Positions 17,231 to 25,324 of a stretch of DNA of 64,000 nucleotides are shown here, piece after piece. Within the stretch, counting starts at the first letter, position 1; each line of letters begins with the position of its first letter. Source of the stretch: Winkia neuii subsp. neuii DSM 8576 (GTDB lineage: Bacteria; Actinomycetota; Actinomycetes; Actinomycetales; Actinomycetaceae). Location: NCBI RefSeq assembly GCF_000420405.1, contig NZ_ATUW01000007.1, forward strand, positions 62,001-126,000, read 5' to 3'. Below the pieces are notes generated by a model, which was not told the DNA's origin, did no database searches, and saw nothing but the letters and a program-made list of their open reading frames with translations. A program made the translations under genes and the position numbers.

Positions 17231-17860
17231 GTGAACGAAAAACGTAAGACGCTCCCAGCACCTTCATCTAAGGAGGCTATTCTTGCCGCCCTCGAAACTA
17301 TTATCGAGGGCGGCAATTTGGGCGCGCTTACCGCAACCGGACTTGCCCGCGAAGCAGGCGTGTCCAGACGTACAATTTTCAATCACTTTGAATCATTGGA
17401 CGAGGCAGTAGTCGAATATTGTGCCCAGAAAATACTCACCCTGGGAAACATAATTTTGGATCACGGCGAGCCTTCGCCCACCGCGAATGCAGGCGACTTA
17501 TTCCAAAATACTGCCACGGCGCTGCTCGAGGCCGACCTCGCCGACCTAATCGCTAATTTTGATCAGGTAATAAAGGGTTTTAGCCAGCGGCAGACAAAAA
17601 CACGGCAGCTGTCCGAGCAAGTTTTTGGTCAGCTCAGCATCGATTTTCGGAAGCGGCTGACCAGCAAATATCCCAATGTTTCCGTCTTTGATATGCGCCT
17701 CACGGTCGGAGCATTGTTTTTTGCCGTGTCTGTGTGTGCCCGTCAATGGGTTGAAAAGTATTCCCCCATTCCCGGCAAAGTTTCCCCTGAAGCTCGCCGG
17801 CAATGGCAGGAAACCCTGCAAATCGCATTTGCGCGTCTGAGTGCCGGCTTAGCCCGGTAA
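17231..17860 (+). CDS. TetR-family transcriptional regulator
   Basis: Repressor of 209 residues with an N-terminal helix-turn-helix (TATGLAREAGVSRRTIFNHFESLDEAV, residues about 33-60) and a helical ligand-binding C-terminal domain. The start is a GTG with no ribosome site, consistent with a leaderless mRNA from the promoter just upstream. The palindrome inside that promoter suggests autoregulation. The MmpL-type exporter begins 25 bases after the stop, so the regulator very probably controls it. The ligand, likely a drug, fatty acid or lipid, cannot be inferred from sequence. Confidence 0.9.
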   Translation: MNEKRKTLPAPSSKEAILAALETIIEGGNLGALTATGLAREAGVSRRTIFNHFESLDEAVVEYCAQKILTLGNIILDHGEPSPTANAGDLFQNTATALLEADLADLIANFDQVIKGFSQRQTKTRQLSEQVFGQLSIDFRKRLTSKYPNVSVFDMRLTVGALFFAVSVCARQWVEKYSPIPGKVSPEARRQWQETLQIAFARLSAGLAR

Positions 17861-17885
17861 GTCCCTATTTCCTAAAGGAAGACTT

Positions 17886-20360
17886 ATGGCAAAACTGTTA
17901 CAACGCCTGGGCCGATTTTGCGCCGGGCACGCGTGGGCGGTTATAGCTACGTGGGTAGTTGTCCTCGCCCTGTCGTTTGTGGGATTCGGGCTGTTCCACG
18001 GCCCCATGTCCACTACTATCAATCTGCCTAACACCCCTACTTCGAAGGTTGCAGATCAGCTTTCGAAAAATTTCAAGAAGGCTGCTGGCGGAAATTCTCA
18101 GATCGTCTTTACAGCTGATTCGAAGTTCACTGATCAACAAAAACAGGGCATTGCTTCCGCCTTGGCCAACGCCAAGAAATTCAAGGACGTAAAGGCGGTT
18201 ACTAACCCGTTCGAAGCCCAGCAAAAACTTGATCAGGCTAAAGAACAAGTCACTGCGGGCCAGGGCAAGCTAGACCAGGCGCGCGGTAAATTGGACGCCG
18301 GACAGGCCCAATTGGAGCAGGGCCGCACACGCCTCGATGCCGCCCAGAAGCAACTGGACCAGGCCAAGGCGGCTGCTCCCGAGGCGCCGCAAATTGCCGC
18401 CGGGCAAGCCCAGCTAGATCAGCAAAAACAACTGCTGGAGCAGAAGCAGCAAGAACTCGACGCCGGCAAGGCGAAGTTGGCTGAAAAGACCAAACAGCTC
18501 GAAGACGGCAAGGCCCTAGCGGAGCTTGCCTCCGGAACCCGGATGGTTTCCAAGGATGGAAGCGCCGCAATCGCCTCAATTTCTTTCCGCAAGGAACTCA
18601 CTGACGTATCGCTAGACACGAAGGCCGACCTGATGAAGGCCATCAATAACACTGACATGGCCGGGGTCAAAGCACACTTTGGAAACGATCTGGCCCGCAC
18701 CATGCCACAGATGGTAGGCCCCGGCGAGATAGCAGGCGTAGTTGTGGCCGGGATCGTCCTGCTAGTTATGCTCGGAACCCTCATAGGTGCCGGACTGCCC
18801 CTGGTGAATGCATTGCTGGGTGTTGCCGTAGCAGTAACCACCGCAATGGCATTTTCTGGCGTAGTTGACATGTTCTCGGTTACCCCCGTACTAGGCCTGA
18901 TGCTGGGCCTGGCAGTGGGAATTGACTACTCCTTGTTCATCTTGAACCGGCATCGCAAACAGTTGCTGCGCGGAATGGGACTCATCGATTCGATCGGAGT
19001 TGCCAACGGCACTTCGGGCGGGGCTGTGGTGTTTGCCGGCTCCACCGTTATCATCGCCCTGCTGGCATTGAACGTCACAGGTATTTCTATCGTCGGCATG
19101 ATGGGGACCGTAGGCGCCTTTGCTGTGCTCATAGCCATCTTGATAGCGGTAACTTTGACCCCCGCCCTCTTGAAACTAATTGGGCTGCACATACTGCCAA
19201 AGAAGGCTCGCCACGGACTTGGCCGCCACCCCAAACCGCACCAACTGCCTGCCCCCATGTCCACCACTCGCGCAGTAACCACCGTTATCGTTGGACTCGC
19301 GGTGCTAGTGGTCATAGCGATTCCCGCCTTGCACATGCGTCTGGGACTACCCGACGCTTCCTCCGAGGCCAAAGATTCCGAGGTCCACCAGACCTACCAA
19401 ATCATGAAAGACAAATTTGGCGCAGGCACGAATGGCCCCCTGCTTGCCGTTGCTGAAATGGACAAGCCCATCGACAAGGGAAGCGAAAGTGCAAAACAGG
19501 TAGAAATTGGCAAACGCCTCAGCAAATTCTCCGAGGTCGAAGCCGCGGTGCCCGCCGGCATCTCCGATAACCACAAACTGGTCGCCTACCAGATAATTCC
19601 CAAGCACGGCCCGTCCGCTAAGCAGACGGAAGATCTGGTCCACCAGCTGCGTGGCATGGACGGAGACTTCCGCATGGGAGTTGCCGGTACTACCTCGGCG
19701 ATGATCGACGTCTCTGAAGTTATCTCCGACGCGCTTATTCCCTACTTGATCATTGTCGTGGGGCTTTCGTTCCTTATTTTGATGGTGGTGTTCCGCTCTA
19801 TCCTGGTTCCGCTAACCGCAACGCTCGGTTTTGCTCTTTCTGTACTGGGAGCATTCGGCGGCGTCACCTGGGTGTTCCAGGACGGCCATTTGGCTTCGCT
19901 GTTCAACATCACCACCCCCGGCCCTGTGCTGTCGTTCCTGCCGATCATGATGGCGGGCATTTTGTTCGGCTTGGCCATGGACTACCAGCTATTCCTAGTT
20001 TCCGGCATGAAGGAAGCCCATTCAAAGGGCATCGCAGCACGCCAGGCGGTGCGCGAAGGCCTGCACTCGGGGCGCACGGTAGTGATTGCAGCGGCAACGA
20101 TCATGACGGCAGTCTTTGCCGGCTTCATCTTCAACTCGAATCCAATGATCAAGTCGATCGGATTCGGCCTCACACTGGGAATTATTTTGGACGCCTTCGT
20201 TGTGCGTCTACTGGTCATTCCCGCGCTGATGCACTTGCTCGGGGATGCTGCCTGGTGGCTGCCGAAGTGGCTGGATAAGATTCTGCCGCAGCTTGACGTC
20301 GAGGGCGCAAATTTGGAGCACCCCACGTTAGAAGCGAATAGTTCAAGTTCAGCTAACTAA
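17886..20360 (+). CDS. MmpL-family (RND-type) exporter
   Basis: Large membrane transporter of 824 residues. After one helix (about 17-38) there is an extracytoplasmic region containing a long heptad-like coiled coil (about 95-215) with repeated LDQAKxQL and LDAGQAQLEQG units. Then come two blocks of membrane helices, each with the proton-relay motif of the family (GLAVGIDYSLF and GLAMDYQLF). The second extracytoplasmic domain lies about 495-610. AAAGGA precedes the ATG. It is in an operon with the TetR gene. MmpL proteins export lipids, siderophores or drugs; the coiled-coil type is close to the YhgE/YdgH-like subgroup. The substrate is unknown. Confidence 0.9.
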   Translation: MAKLLQRLGRFCAGHAWAVIATWVVVLALSFVGFGLFHGPMSTTINLPNTPTSKVADQLSKNFKKAAGGNSQIVFTADSKFTDQQKQGIASALANAKKFKDVKAVTNPFEAQQKLDQAKEQVTAGQGKLDQARGKLDAGQAQLEQGRTRLDAAQKQLDQAKAAAPEAPQIAAGQAQLDQQKQLLEQKQQELDAGKAKLAEKTKQLEDGKALAELASGTRMVSKDGSAAIASISFRKELTDVSLDTKADLMKAINNTDMAGVKAHFGNDLARTMPQMVGPGEIAGVVVAGIVLLVMLGTLIGAGLPLVNALLGVAVAVTTAMAFSGVVDMFSVTPVLGLMLGLAVGIDYSLFILNRHRKQLLRGMGLIDSIGVANGTSGGAVVFAGSTVIIALLALNVTGISIVGMMGTVGAFAVLIAILIAVTLTPALLKLIGLHILPKKARHGLGRHPKPHQLPAPMSTTRAVTTVIVGLAVLVVIAIPALHMRLGLPDASSEAKDSEVHQTYQIMKDKFGAGTNGPLLAVAEMDKPIDKGSESAKQVEIGKRLSKFSEVEAAVPAGISDNHKLVAYQIIPKHGPSAKQTEDLVHQLRGMDGDFRMGVAGTTSAMIDVSEVISDALIPYLIIVVGLSFLILMVVFRSILVPLTATLGFALSVLGAFGGVTWVFQDGHLASLFNITTPGPVLSFLPIMMAGILFGLAMDYQLFLVSGMKEAHSKGIAARQAVREGLHSGRTVVIAAATIMTAVFAGFIFNSNPMIKSIGFGLTLGIILDAFVVRLLVIPALMHLLGDAAWWLPKWLDKILPQLDVEGANLEHPTLEANSSSSAN

Positions 20361-20375
20361 CACCTAACATCCACG

Positions 20376-20410
20376 GTGGGGGTTGCCTTAGGGCAGCCCC
20401 CACCCGCTTT
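20376..20410 (+). terminator. Terminator after the MmpL gene
   Basis: Arms GTGGGGGTTGCC and GGCAGCCCCCAC (one G-U pair) with a 3-base loop, followed by CCGCTTTATT. Located 16 bases after the stop. Confidence 0.8.
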
Positions 20411-20466
20411 ATTCGAGCTTTATTCAGGGGCGAAGCGGGCCCGACACGGTGTTTGCGCCGGGACAA

Positions 20467-21105
20467 CTAGTCGAACGGGATCACCAAATCAGCCCGGCCT
20501 GTTGCCGCCTCAATCAGGGCAGCGTTAGTTTGGTCCACTTCTTGCACCCATTCGCGGGCGAACTGCGGAGTTTTGCCATAACGCATATGCCGGTTGACGA
20601 GTCTTGAAATGCGCAGCTCCTGCGGAGTGTCGACGAACCAAACCTCGTCAAACAATTCGCGCACCCGCGCCCATTCCGGCCGTGGCAATAGCAAATAGTT
20701 GCCCTCGGAAATGATGGTCTTGCAGGTGGAGCTTATCTTTATGCCCGCTGCCAGCGGCTGTTCTAAATCCCGGTCGAACGAGGGCACGTATACGTCCTCG
20801 CCACCTTGCTTCAGGCGGCTGAGCGCCGAAAAATATCCGCCCGTGTCGAAGGTCTCGGGGGCTCCCTTGCGTTCTAAGAGCCCTTTGTCTGCCAGCACAG
20901 CATCCGAAAAGTGGAAACCATCCATAGGGACCCAACCTGCCTCCGGCAGGGCATCGAGCAGCAGGTGAGTGAGAGTTGTCTTGCCAGCTCCGGGGCAGCC
21001 AGCAATGCCAATTAGTAGGCGCGCAGCCGGATCCTTGCGCAACTTGCCGATCCGCACCAACAGTTGGGTTACTATCTGGGCGCGACTTCCCTGGATTGTT
21101 TCCAC
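20467..21105 (-). CDS. Uridine kinase/phosphoribulokinase-like nucleoside or sugar kinase
   Basis: P-loop kinase of 212 residues. IGIAGCPGAGKTTLTH is the Walker A motif (about residues 33-48). VPMDGFHFSD with the following ERKGAPETFDTGGY is the substrate segment shared with pantothenate kinase, uridine kinase and the FrcK-like family. SEGNYLLLP and FVDTPQELRISRLVNRH complete the core. The substrate is uncertain; pantothenate, fructose-type sugars or nucleosides are all used by relatives. It sits alone, convergent with the MmpL gene and 26 bases downstream of the YbaK-type gene. Confidence 0.82.
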   Translation of the reverse strand: METIQGSRAQIVTQLLVRIGKLRKDPAARLLIGIAGCPGAGKTTLTHLLLDALPEAGWVPMDGFHFSDAVLADKGLLERKGAPETFDTGGYFSALSRLKQGGEDVYVPSFDRDLEQPLAAGIKISSTCKTIISEGNYLLLPRPEWARVRELFDEVWFVDTPQELRISRLVNRHMRYGKTPQFAREWVQEVDQTNAALIEAATGRADLVIPFD

Positions 21106-21131
21106 GCCGCCTATTCTACTTGGCCGTGCCC

Positions 21132-21698
21132 CTACTTGGCTTCGGTGGCGAGGCCTTCTATAACTTCGGCCCCCGGCAGGGCCTTCAGCAGCTCACCAGT
21201 TACGAAAAGTTTAGATTTGCGCAACCCAGAGCCGATGCAAGACCAACCTTCGGCAGCGCGCGCATCAATTAGGAGCCGCCAGGATCCGGGAATGCCCACC
21301 GGAGTGATGCCGCCGTATTCCATTCCGGAGGCCTCGACAGCTTTTTCTTGAGGCCAGAACGAAGCTTTGCGCACGTTCAAGATTTTCTTTACTACGTGGT
21401 TTATGTCGGCAAACGTGTTGGCACGCACCAGGCAGGCGGCTACGCGTTCTTCGCCTGCACGTTTCCCGGCCACGAGGATGCAGTTTGCGGAAAGCGCAAG
21501 GTCCATGCCGAAAGCCTTGGTCATCGTCTCGGTGTCGGCTAGATCGGGGTCAATTTCTACCGTTAGCGCGTGCTCGGCCAAATGCGGATTCGCGTCAATT
21601 ACCGCTTTGAGTCCTGTAGCCACGGGTTGGGCCAAGAGGTCGAGGTGGTCGAGGGCGGGTTCCGGCTTGATGGTGCCAATTCCTGCGATGGTGCTCAT
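21132..21698 (-). CDS. YbaK/EbsC-type aminoacyl-tRNA editing protein
   Basis: Stand-alone trans-editing domain of 188 residues. It contains the family pattern of a conserved lysine, then MEYGGITPVGIPGSW (the GGxxPxG loop that forms the substrate pocket) and CIGSGLRKSKLFV near the end. Such proteins hydrolyse mischarged tRNA, such as Cys-tRNA(Pro) or Ala-tRNA(Pro). Which one is edited here is not known. AAGGAG precedes the ATG. The kinase gene follows 26 bases after the stop and may be in the same transcript. Confidence 0.85.
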   Translation of the reverse strand: MSTIAGIGTIKPEPALDHLDLLAQPVATGLKAVIDANPHLAEHALTVEIDPDLADTETMTKAFGMDLALSANCILVAGKRAGEERVAACLVRANTFADINHVVKKILNVRKASFWPQEKAVEASGMEYGGITPVGIPGSWRLLIDARAAEGWSCIGSGLRKSKLFVTGELLKALPGAEVIEGLATEAK

Positions 21699-21822
21699 GT
21701 GCTACTCCTTATTAGCTTGTGTTTACGCTAGCGCGGAGCCTAAAAGCTTTCATTTTGGAGTCCAAGATCTGAAAGATAGGTTTTTCTTCCCTGGTCACAG
21801 CTTTGTTTGTAACATTAAGCCT

Positions 21823-22797
21823 ATGAAAGCTTTTTTACTAGAAGATAGTGACGGGCGCGCCCGCGGGAGCGTGTGCGAGGTGGGCGAGGATGCCCTGGGC
21901 GAGGGCGACGTTCTGATCCGAGCCGAATATTCTTCCGTAAATTACAAAGATGGTTTGGCCGCCTCCGGGAAGGCGCCAATTGCTAGGTCGTTGCCGCTTG
22001 TGGGCGGTTGTGACGTGAGTGGGGTAATCGAGGATCCTGGTTCTTCTAATTTGGCCCTAGGCACTGCGGTTACCGTGACTGGTGCTTCTCTTTCCGAGAA
22101 GCATCCGGGGGGCTACTGCGAGTACGTGCGGGTACCTGCGTCTTGGGTTACCCCCCTACCGCAGGGAATGGACACTTGGACTGCTTCGGCGTTCGGCACA
22201 GCTGGATATGCTGCGGCTTTGGCCGTGCACAAGCTCAATGCGGTTGGTTTGCCGGATGGGCCTGTTGCGGTTACAGGTGCTAGTGGCGGAGCGGGGCTTT
22301 TGGCCACGGCTCTGCTATCCGGGGCAGGTCGGGAGGTAATTGCCTTTTCGCGGAAGGAATCTGCTGTTGAGCTCTTGCGTAAGGCGGGAGCAGCAGAGGT
22401 CACCTCCTACCCCGATTTTGGCACGCGCCCTCTAGAAAAATCACGTTGGGCTGGGGCCGTAGATGTTGTTGGCGGGCCAACTCTCGATTGGGTTTTGCGT
22501 TCGGCGGGTACGGGCGCTTCAGTTGCAGTTATTGGCAACGCCACCGGTAATAAGTTGCAGACCAATGTGCTGCCCCTCATTTTGCGGGGAGTTAATGTGC
22601 TCGGCGTTTCTGTGACATTCCTGCCCGACCAGTTGCGCGCGAAGCTTTGGGGGGATTTGCTGGAGGGCGTGGATCGGGCCCTGTTGCAAACGCTCGCGCA
22701 AACCGTTGCTCTTGACCAGGTGGGTCAAGCTTTGGAGCAAATTTCCGAGGGCAACGCTTTAGGTCGCACGGTGGTGCGCATTGGCGGAAATTGCTGA
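21823..22797 (+). CDS. YhdH/AcuI-type NADPH-dependent oxidoreductase
   Basis: Medium-chain dehydrogenase/reductase of 324 residues, of the acrylyl-CoA reductase/quinone oxidoreductase type. The ATG at 21823 is chosen because MKAFLLED and SVNYKDGLA are the family N-terminus. The open frame further upstream is a shadow of the YbaK gene. VTGASGGAGLLATALL is the dinucleotide-binding motif, with GA where GV is usual. SRKESAVELLRKAGAAEV follows as the cofactor-specificity loop. No zinc ligands are present, as expected. No ribosome site is visible. TAACAT at 21810-21815 is 7 bases before the ATG, so the mRNA may be leaderless. Confidence 0.87.
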   Translation: MKAFLLEDSDGRARGSVCEVGEDALGEGDVLIRAEYSSVNYKDGLAASGKAPIARSLPLVGGCDVSGVIEDPGSSNLALGTAVTVTGASLSEKHPGGYCEYVRVPASWVTPLPQGMDTWTASAFGTAGYAAALAVHKLNAVGLPDGPVAVTGASGGAGLLATALLSGAGREVIAFSRKESAVELLRKAGAAEVTSYPDFGTRPLEKSRWAGAVDVVGGPTLDWVLRSAGTGASVAVIGNATGNKLQTNVLPLILRGVNVLGVSVTFLPDQLRAKLWGDLLEGVDRALLQTLAQTVALDQVGQALEQISEGNALGRTVVRIGGNC

Positions 22798-22856
22798 AGA
22801 TAATTTTCCTAAGGAAATTCTTAGGATCGCTTAACTAAGCACTCAGGGAGGGTTCG

Positions 22857-22972
22857 TAGTATCGGGGTTGTGAGGCCGGAGGGCCTCCAATGGGGATTAC
22901 AACAGATAATCTTTTCTGAGATGGGGAATATGGTAGCGGGGCGGCAGGGCCGTCCCGCTACTGCTTTTAACT
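22857..22972 (+). ncRNA. Small-RNA-like unit A
   Basis: A -10 candidate TAGTAT (22857-22862) is followed by about 100 bases ending in a hairpin with a perfect 13-base stem: GTAGCGGGGCGGC (22933-22945), loop AGG, GCCGTCCCGCTAC (22949-22961), then TGCTTTTAACT. A GAGGCC/GGCCTC hairpin lies near the 5' end (22872-22887). The motif ATGGGGA occurs twice (22890, 22921) in otherwise unstructured sequence. No ribosome site plus frame is evident. Unit B downstream has the same layout and 55 of 63 matching bases in its 3' core. Together these suggest a terminator-ended small RNA rather than a leader. Transcription is not proven. Confidence 0.55.
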
Positions 22973-23179
22973 GCTGCCCACACTCCATCTAAGCCCAGAG
23001 TGCTCGCAGTATCTTGTGCTATCTGCTGCGGCAATTTTTTAGAGGTGACTGGTGCCGGGAGTGCCACGCATCTACTTTCACACGGCATTTTTAAACCATT
23101 TTCGGCATATTTTCACTGGTGAACCCAAATTGCCAGGAAATTCCAAGGTAAGTTTACTTTTATCCCAAGGTTCCTTCCC

Positions 23180-23300
23180 TATAGTTGTGGGCACAAGGGG
23201 TTGAAAGACTTCCTTCTAGATGGGGAAAACTTCATATTCTTTTCTGAGATGGGGAACGCAGTAGCGGGATGGCAAGGCCGTCCCGCTACTGTTTTTAACT
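23180..23300 (+). ncRNA. Small-RNA-like unit B
   Basis: Second copy of the unit, 328 bases after unit A. The -10 candidate is TATAGT (23180-23185). The core 23238-23300 aligns without gaps to 22910-22972. The terminator stem is GTAGCGGGATGGC (23261-23273), loop AAG, GCCGTCCCGCTAC (23277-23289), then TGTTTTTAACT. The two stem differences from unit A (G to A, C to T) keep pairing (G-U to A-U, C-G to U-G). All eight differences in the core are transitions. ATGGGGA again occurs twice (23220, 23249). It ends 178 bases before the next gene, so it is unlikely to be that gene's leader. Confidence 0.55.
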
Positions 23301-23477
23301 TCTCTTCCACCTAGTTGCCCCTAAACAGTCGAGCAAACCTAACGCCAGCGCGAACACAAAGGTAGGGATCGGATGCGGGCGAACAAAATAGCGGGCCAAC
23401 GCTTAGGGTGCTGCCCCAACCTCTACCTTGCACGATCCCCGTAGGCACGATGCTTTAGAATGTTTCGAGGAGGAAGT

Positions 23478-23933
23478 ATGAAACTTGCAGAAGCCCTGTC
23501 CGAGCGTTCGCAGATCCAAGCCCGTCTGTCGCATCTTTTAGAACGCGCTAAGAACGTGGCTCGGGTGCAGGAGGGCGAGACTCCTGCCGAGGATCCGGCC
23601 CAGCTCATTGAGCAGGCCGAAGAATTGCATCTAAAACTCCGCCAGCTGGTGGTTCGCATTAACCGCACTAACGCAGCTACTTCTTTTTCCGGCGAAGCTA
23701 CTATTTCGGATGCTTTAGCCGATCGTGACGATGCCCAACGCCGCTACCAATTCTTCACCGTGCTGGCCGATAAGGCAGCTGAACGCCAGGATCGCTTTAC
23801 TCGCATGGAGGTAAAGTTCGTGCCCGCCTTTCCAGTTGCAACGTTGCGCGAGCGCGCTGATCAGGCAGCTAAAGAATATCGCCTGCTAGACCTGAAGTTG
23901 CAGGAGCTCAATTGGACAACTGAGCTAATTTGA
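23478..23933 (+). CDS. DIP1984-family protein
   Basis: Helical protein of 151 residues from the ATG at 23478, which has AGGAGG five bases upstream (the frame is open 18 bases further). The sequence MKLAEALSERSQIQARLSHLLERA, then LRQLVVRINRTNAATSF and a final LDLKLQELNWTTELI, match a small actinobacterial and firmicute family known only by domain name. It is mostly charged heptads, so a coiled coil or helical bundle is likely. Function unknown. It stands alone after the RNA-like units. Confidence 0.82.
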   Translation: MKLAEALSERSQIQARLSHLLERAKNVARVQEGETPAEDPAQLIEQAEELHLKLRQLVVRINRTNAATSFSGEATISDALADRDDAQRRYQFFTVLADKAAERQDRFTRMEVKFVPAFPVATLRERADQAAKEYRLLDLKLQELNWTTELI

Positions 23934-23984
23934 ATTTGTCGGTAGCCATCTGCGGCGAATGCAACCCGGACCTTTTGGTCCACC

Positions 23985-24030
23985 TGTGGTAGCCAGTGGG
24001 GTAATGGTCGGAGTTCGACTCTCCATCACA
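23985..24030 (+). other. Possible tRNA 3'-end remnant
   Basis: GGAG (24010-24013), TTCGACT (24014-24020) and CTCC (24021-24024) form a stem-loop that fits the T-arm consensus. TGTGGT (23985-23990) could partly pair with ATCACA (24025-24030) as an acceptor stem. There is no anticodon arm and the fifth T-stem pair is mismatched, so this is not a functional tRNA gene. It may be a relic of a tRNA or attachment site, or chance. Confidence 0.2.
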
Positions 24031-24156
24031 TTTCAAGCCCCGGCACTTAGCACATGGGCATAGGGTACCTTCACATTTCACTACCGCGCATTGAGCAGAC
24101 GGCGAGGGTGGGCTCGGGGACTAATTCACTATAAAGCCTTGGGGCCGACGCGGGGA

Positions 24157-24939
24157 TTAACTAAGTTTTCCTTTTACGAACATGCCCCATTGAATAGCTA
24201 AATACCACAGGTCGTTGTAGGCCCTCCTGCAGAGGGAGACTCCTAGTTTCTTTGCCAGCTGCGAGCGCAAAACCATTATTTGGCGAACATAGTTCGCGTA
24301 GGGTTTGTATGCGGAAATCGTTTGCTTGGGGTGCAGCCTGTAGTAACAGACCTCATCTGCCAACCCGGCTATCTTTCCTTCCATTCCCAGCTTTAACAAC
24401 AGCCCGTAATCTTCCATTAGCTCCAGATCGTATCCGCCCACCCGACGTACAGCCTCCGTCCTGTAAGTCGTTGCGGAATGCGCCAACGCGCACCATTTAG
24501 TCAGTTCTGGGCGTAAGTCATTGCCTACCCCAACGTCTAAGCGTCCCCCTACATTTCCGTCCTCGTCGATAAAGCGAGTACGTCCACCTACAGCCAGACA
24601 ATCTGGGTGTTCACGCAAGTAGCTGATTTGTTTTTCAATCCTGTCCCCTGCAGCCAGGTCGTCGGAGTCTAGCTGCACAAGGAACTCCCCGCGCGCTTTG
24701 TCCACCCCTAGCTGGTTGGCACGCCGCACCCCTATATGTGTATCGAAACGAATAATTCTTAGCCGCGCGTCAACTGGCAGATGAGCACTATCGGGCTTGG
24801 GCGAATTGATTACTAGAATTACTTCTAGCTCCTTGTAAGTAGAATCGAGCACAGAGCGGATCGCCTGCGCGCACCACTCATTGACTTCCCCCGCGGGGAT
24901 CACCACGCTAGCCAGGCCGGGCTGGATTACTGAACTCAC
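24157..24939 (-). CDS. Family 2 glycosyltransferase
   Basis: GT-A fold transferase of 260 residues. SVVIPAGEVNEWCAQAIRSVL is the nucleotide-sugar-binding start. FLVQLDSDDLAAGDRI contains the DxD-type metal motif (about residue 90). GGYDLELMEDYGLLLKLG carries the ED catalytic-base region. It is soluble, without membrane helices, and probably adds sugars to a wall polymer, glycolipid or surface protein. It is not in an operon. It lies between the RNA-like units and the second wall-anchored protein, so glycosylation of surface structures is a context guess only. Confidence 0.88.
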   Translation of the reverse strand: MSSVIQPGLASVVIPAGEVNEWCAQAIRSVLDSTYKELEVILVINSPKPDSAHLPVDARLRIIRFDTHIGVRRANQLGVDKARGEFLVQLDSDDLAAGDRIEKQISYLREHPDCLAVGGRTRFIDEDGNVGGRLDVGVGNDLRPELTKWCALAHSATTYRTEAVRRVGGYDLELMEDYGLLLKLGMEGKIAGLADEVCYYRLHPKQTISAYKPYANYVRQIMVLRSQLAKKLGVSLCRRAYNDLWYLAIQWGMFVKGKLS

Positions 24940-25324
24940 GCCTAGATCCTAACGGATCACCCCTTCACGGCCCCACCGCCCGGCGAACGTACGGGAGAGC
25001 CCACCAACCGGTAAGTTTATTTAGGCAAACAGTTTTTAAGGCTCGCACTCACTGCTTATACTGCGCCTAATCGGTGTAGGTATTTGAAAAATCAACCATA
25101 CAAACATTTACAACGAACACCCCAAAAAATACTCCACTTATTTGGCAACGAATTAATATTTAAACTGCTTCCCAACTGGGACTACGACCACTTCCTAGCA
25201 AAGAATCACAGCCACCCCGTTAAACTTCTTGAAATATATTAGATTTAAAGTACACATCCATGTTGGATGCATATGCAATTTTGCATAAATTGCCTTTCTC
25301 GGATAAATCTCGAAGGAATACTTG
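24940..25324. other. 385-base AT-rich region before the second surface protein
   Basis: No gene. It is markedly AT-rich compared with its surroundings and holds the divergent promoters of the glycosyltransferase and surface protein. A near-perfect palindrome is at 25272-25287 (separate entry). Being AT-rich, it is a plausible Lsr2 target (inference). Confidence 0.5.
25272..25287. promoter_or_regulatory. Palindrome upstream of the surface-protein gene
   Basis: TATGCAA and TTGCATA separated by TT, located 38 bases before the start codon. This fits a dimeric repressor or activator site overlapping the promoter or early leader. No cognate regulator is adjacent. Confidence 0.35.

Larger units (their letters stand above)
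22798..23477. other. 680-base non-coding region carrying two paralogous RNA-like units
   Basis: No credible gene. It starts with a TCCTAAG/CTTAGGA inverted repeat (22808-22827) that may end the oxidoreductase transcript. It then holds two similar units, each with a -10 candidate and a terminator-type hairpin (separate entries). The last 180 bases, leading to the DIP1984-type gene, look unremarkable. Confidence 0.7.

Noticed and set aside
22910-23300. Identity of the RNA-like units with actinobacterial 6C RNA
   Set aside because: 6C RNA has C-rich hairpin loops; here the runs are G4 on the transcribed strand and the terminator orientation excludes the reverse strand.
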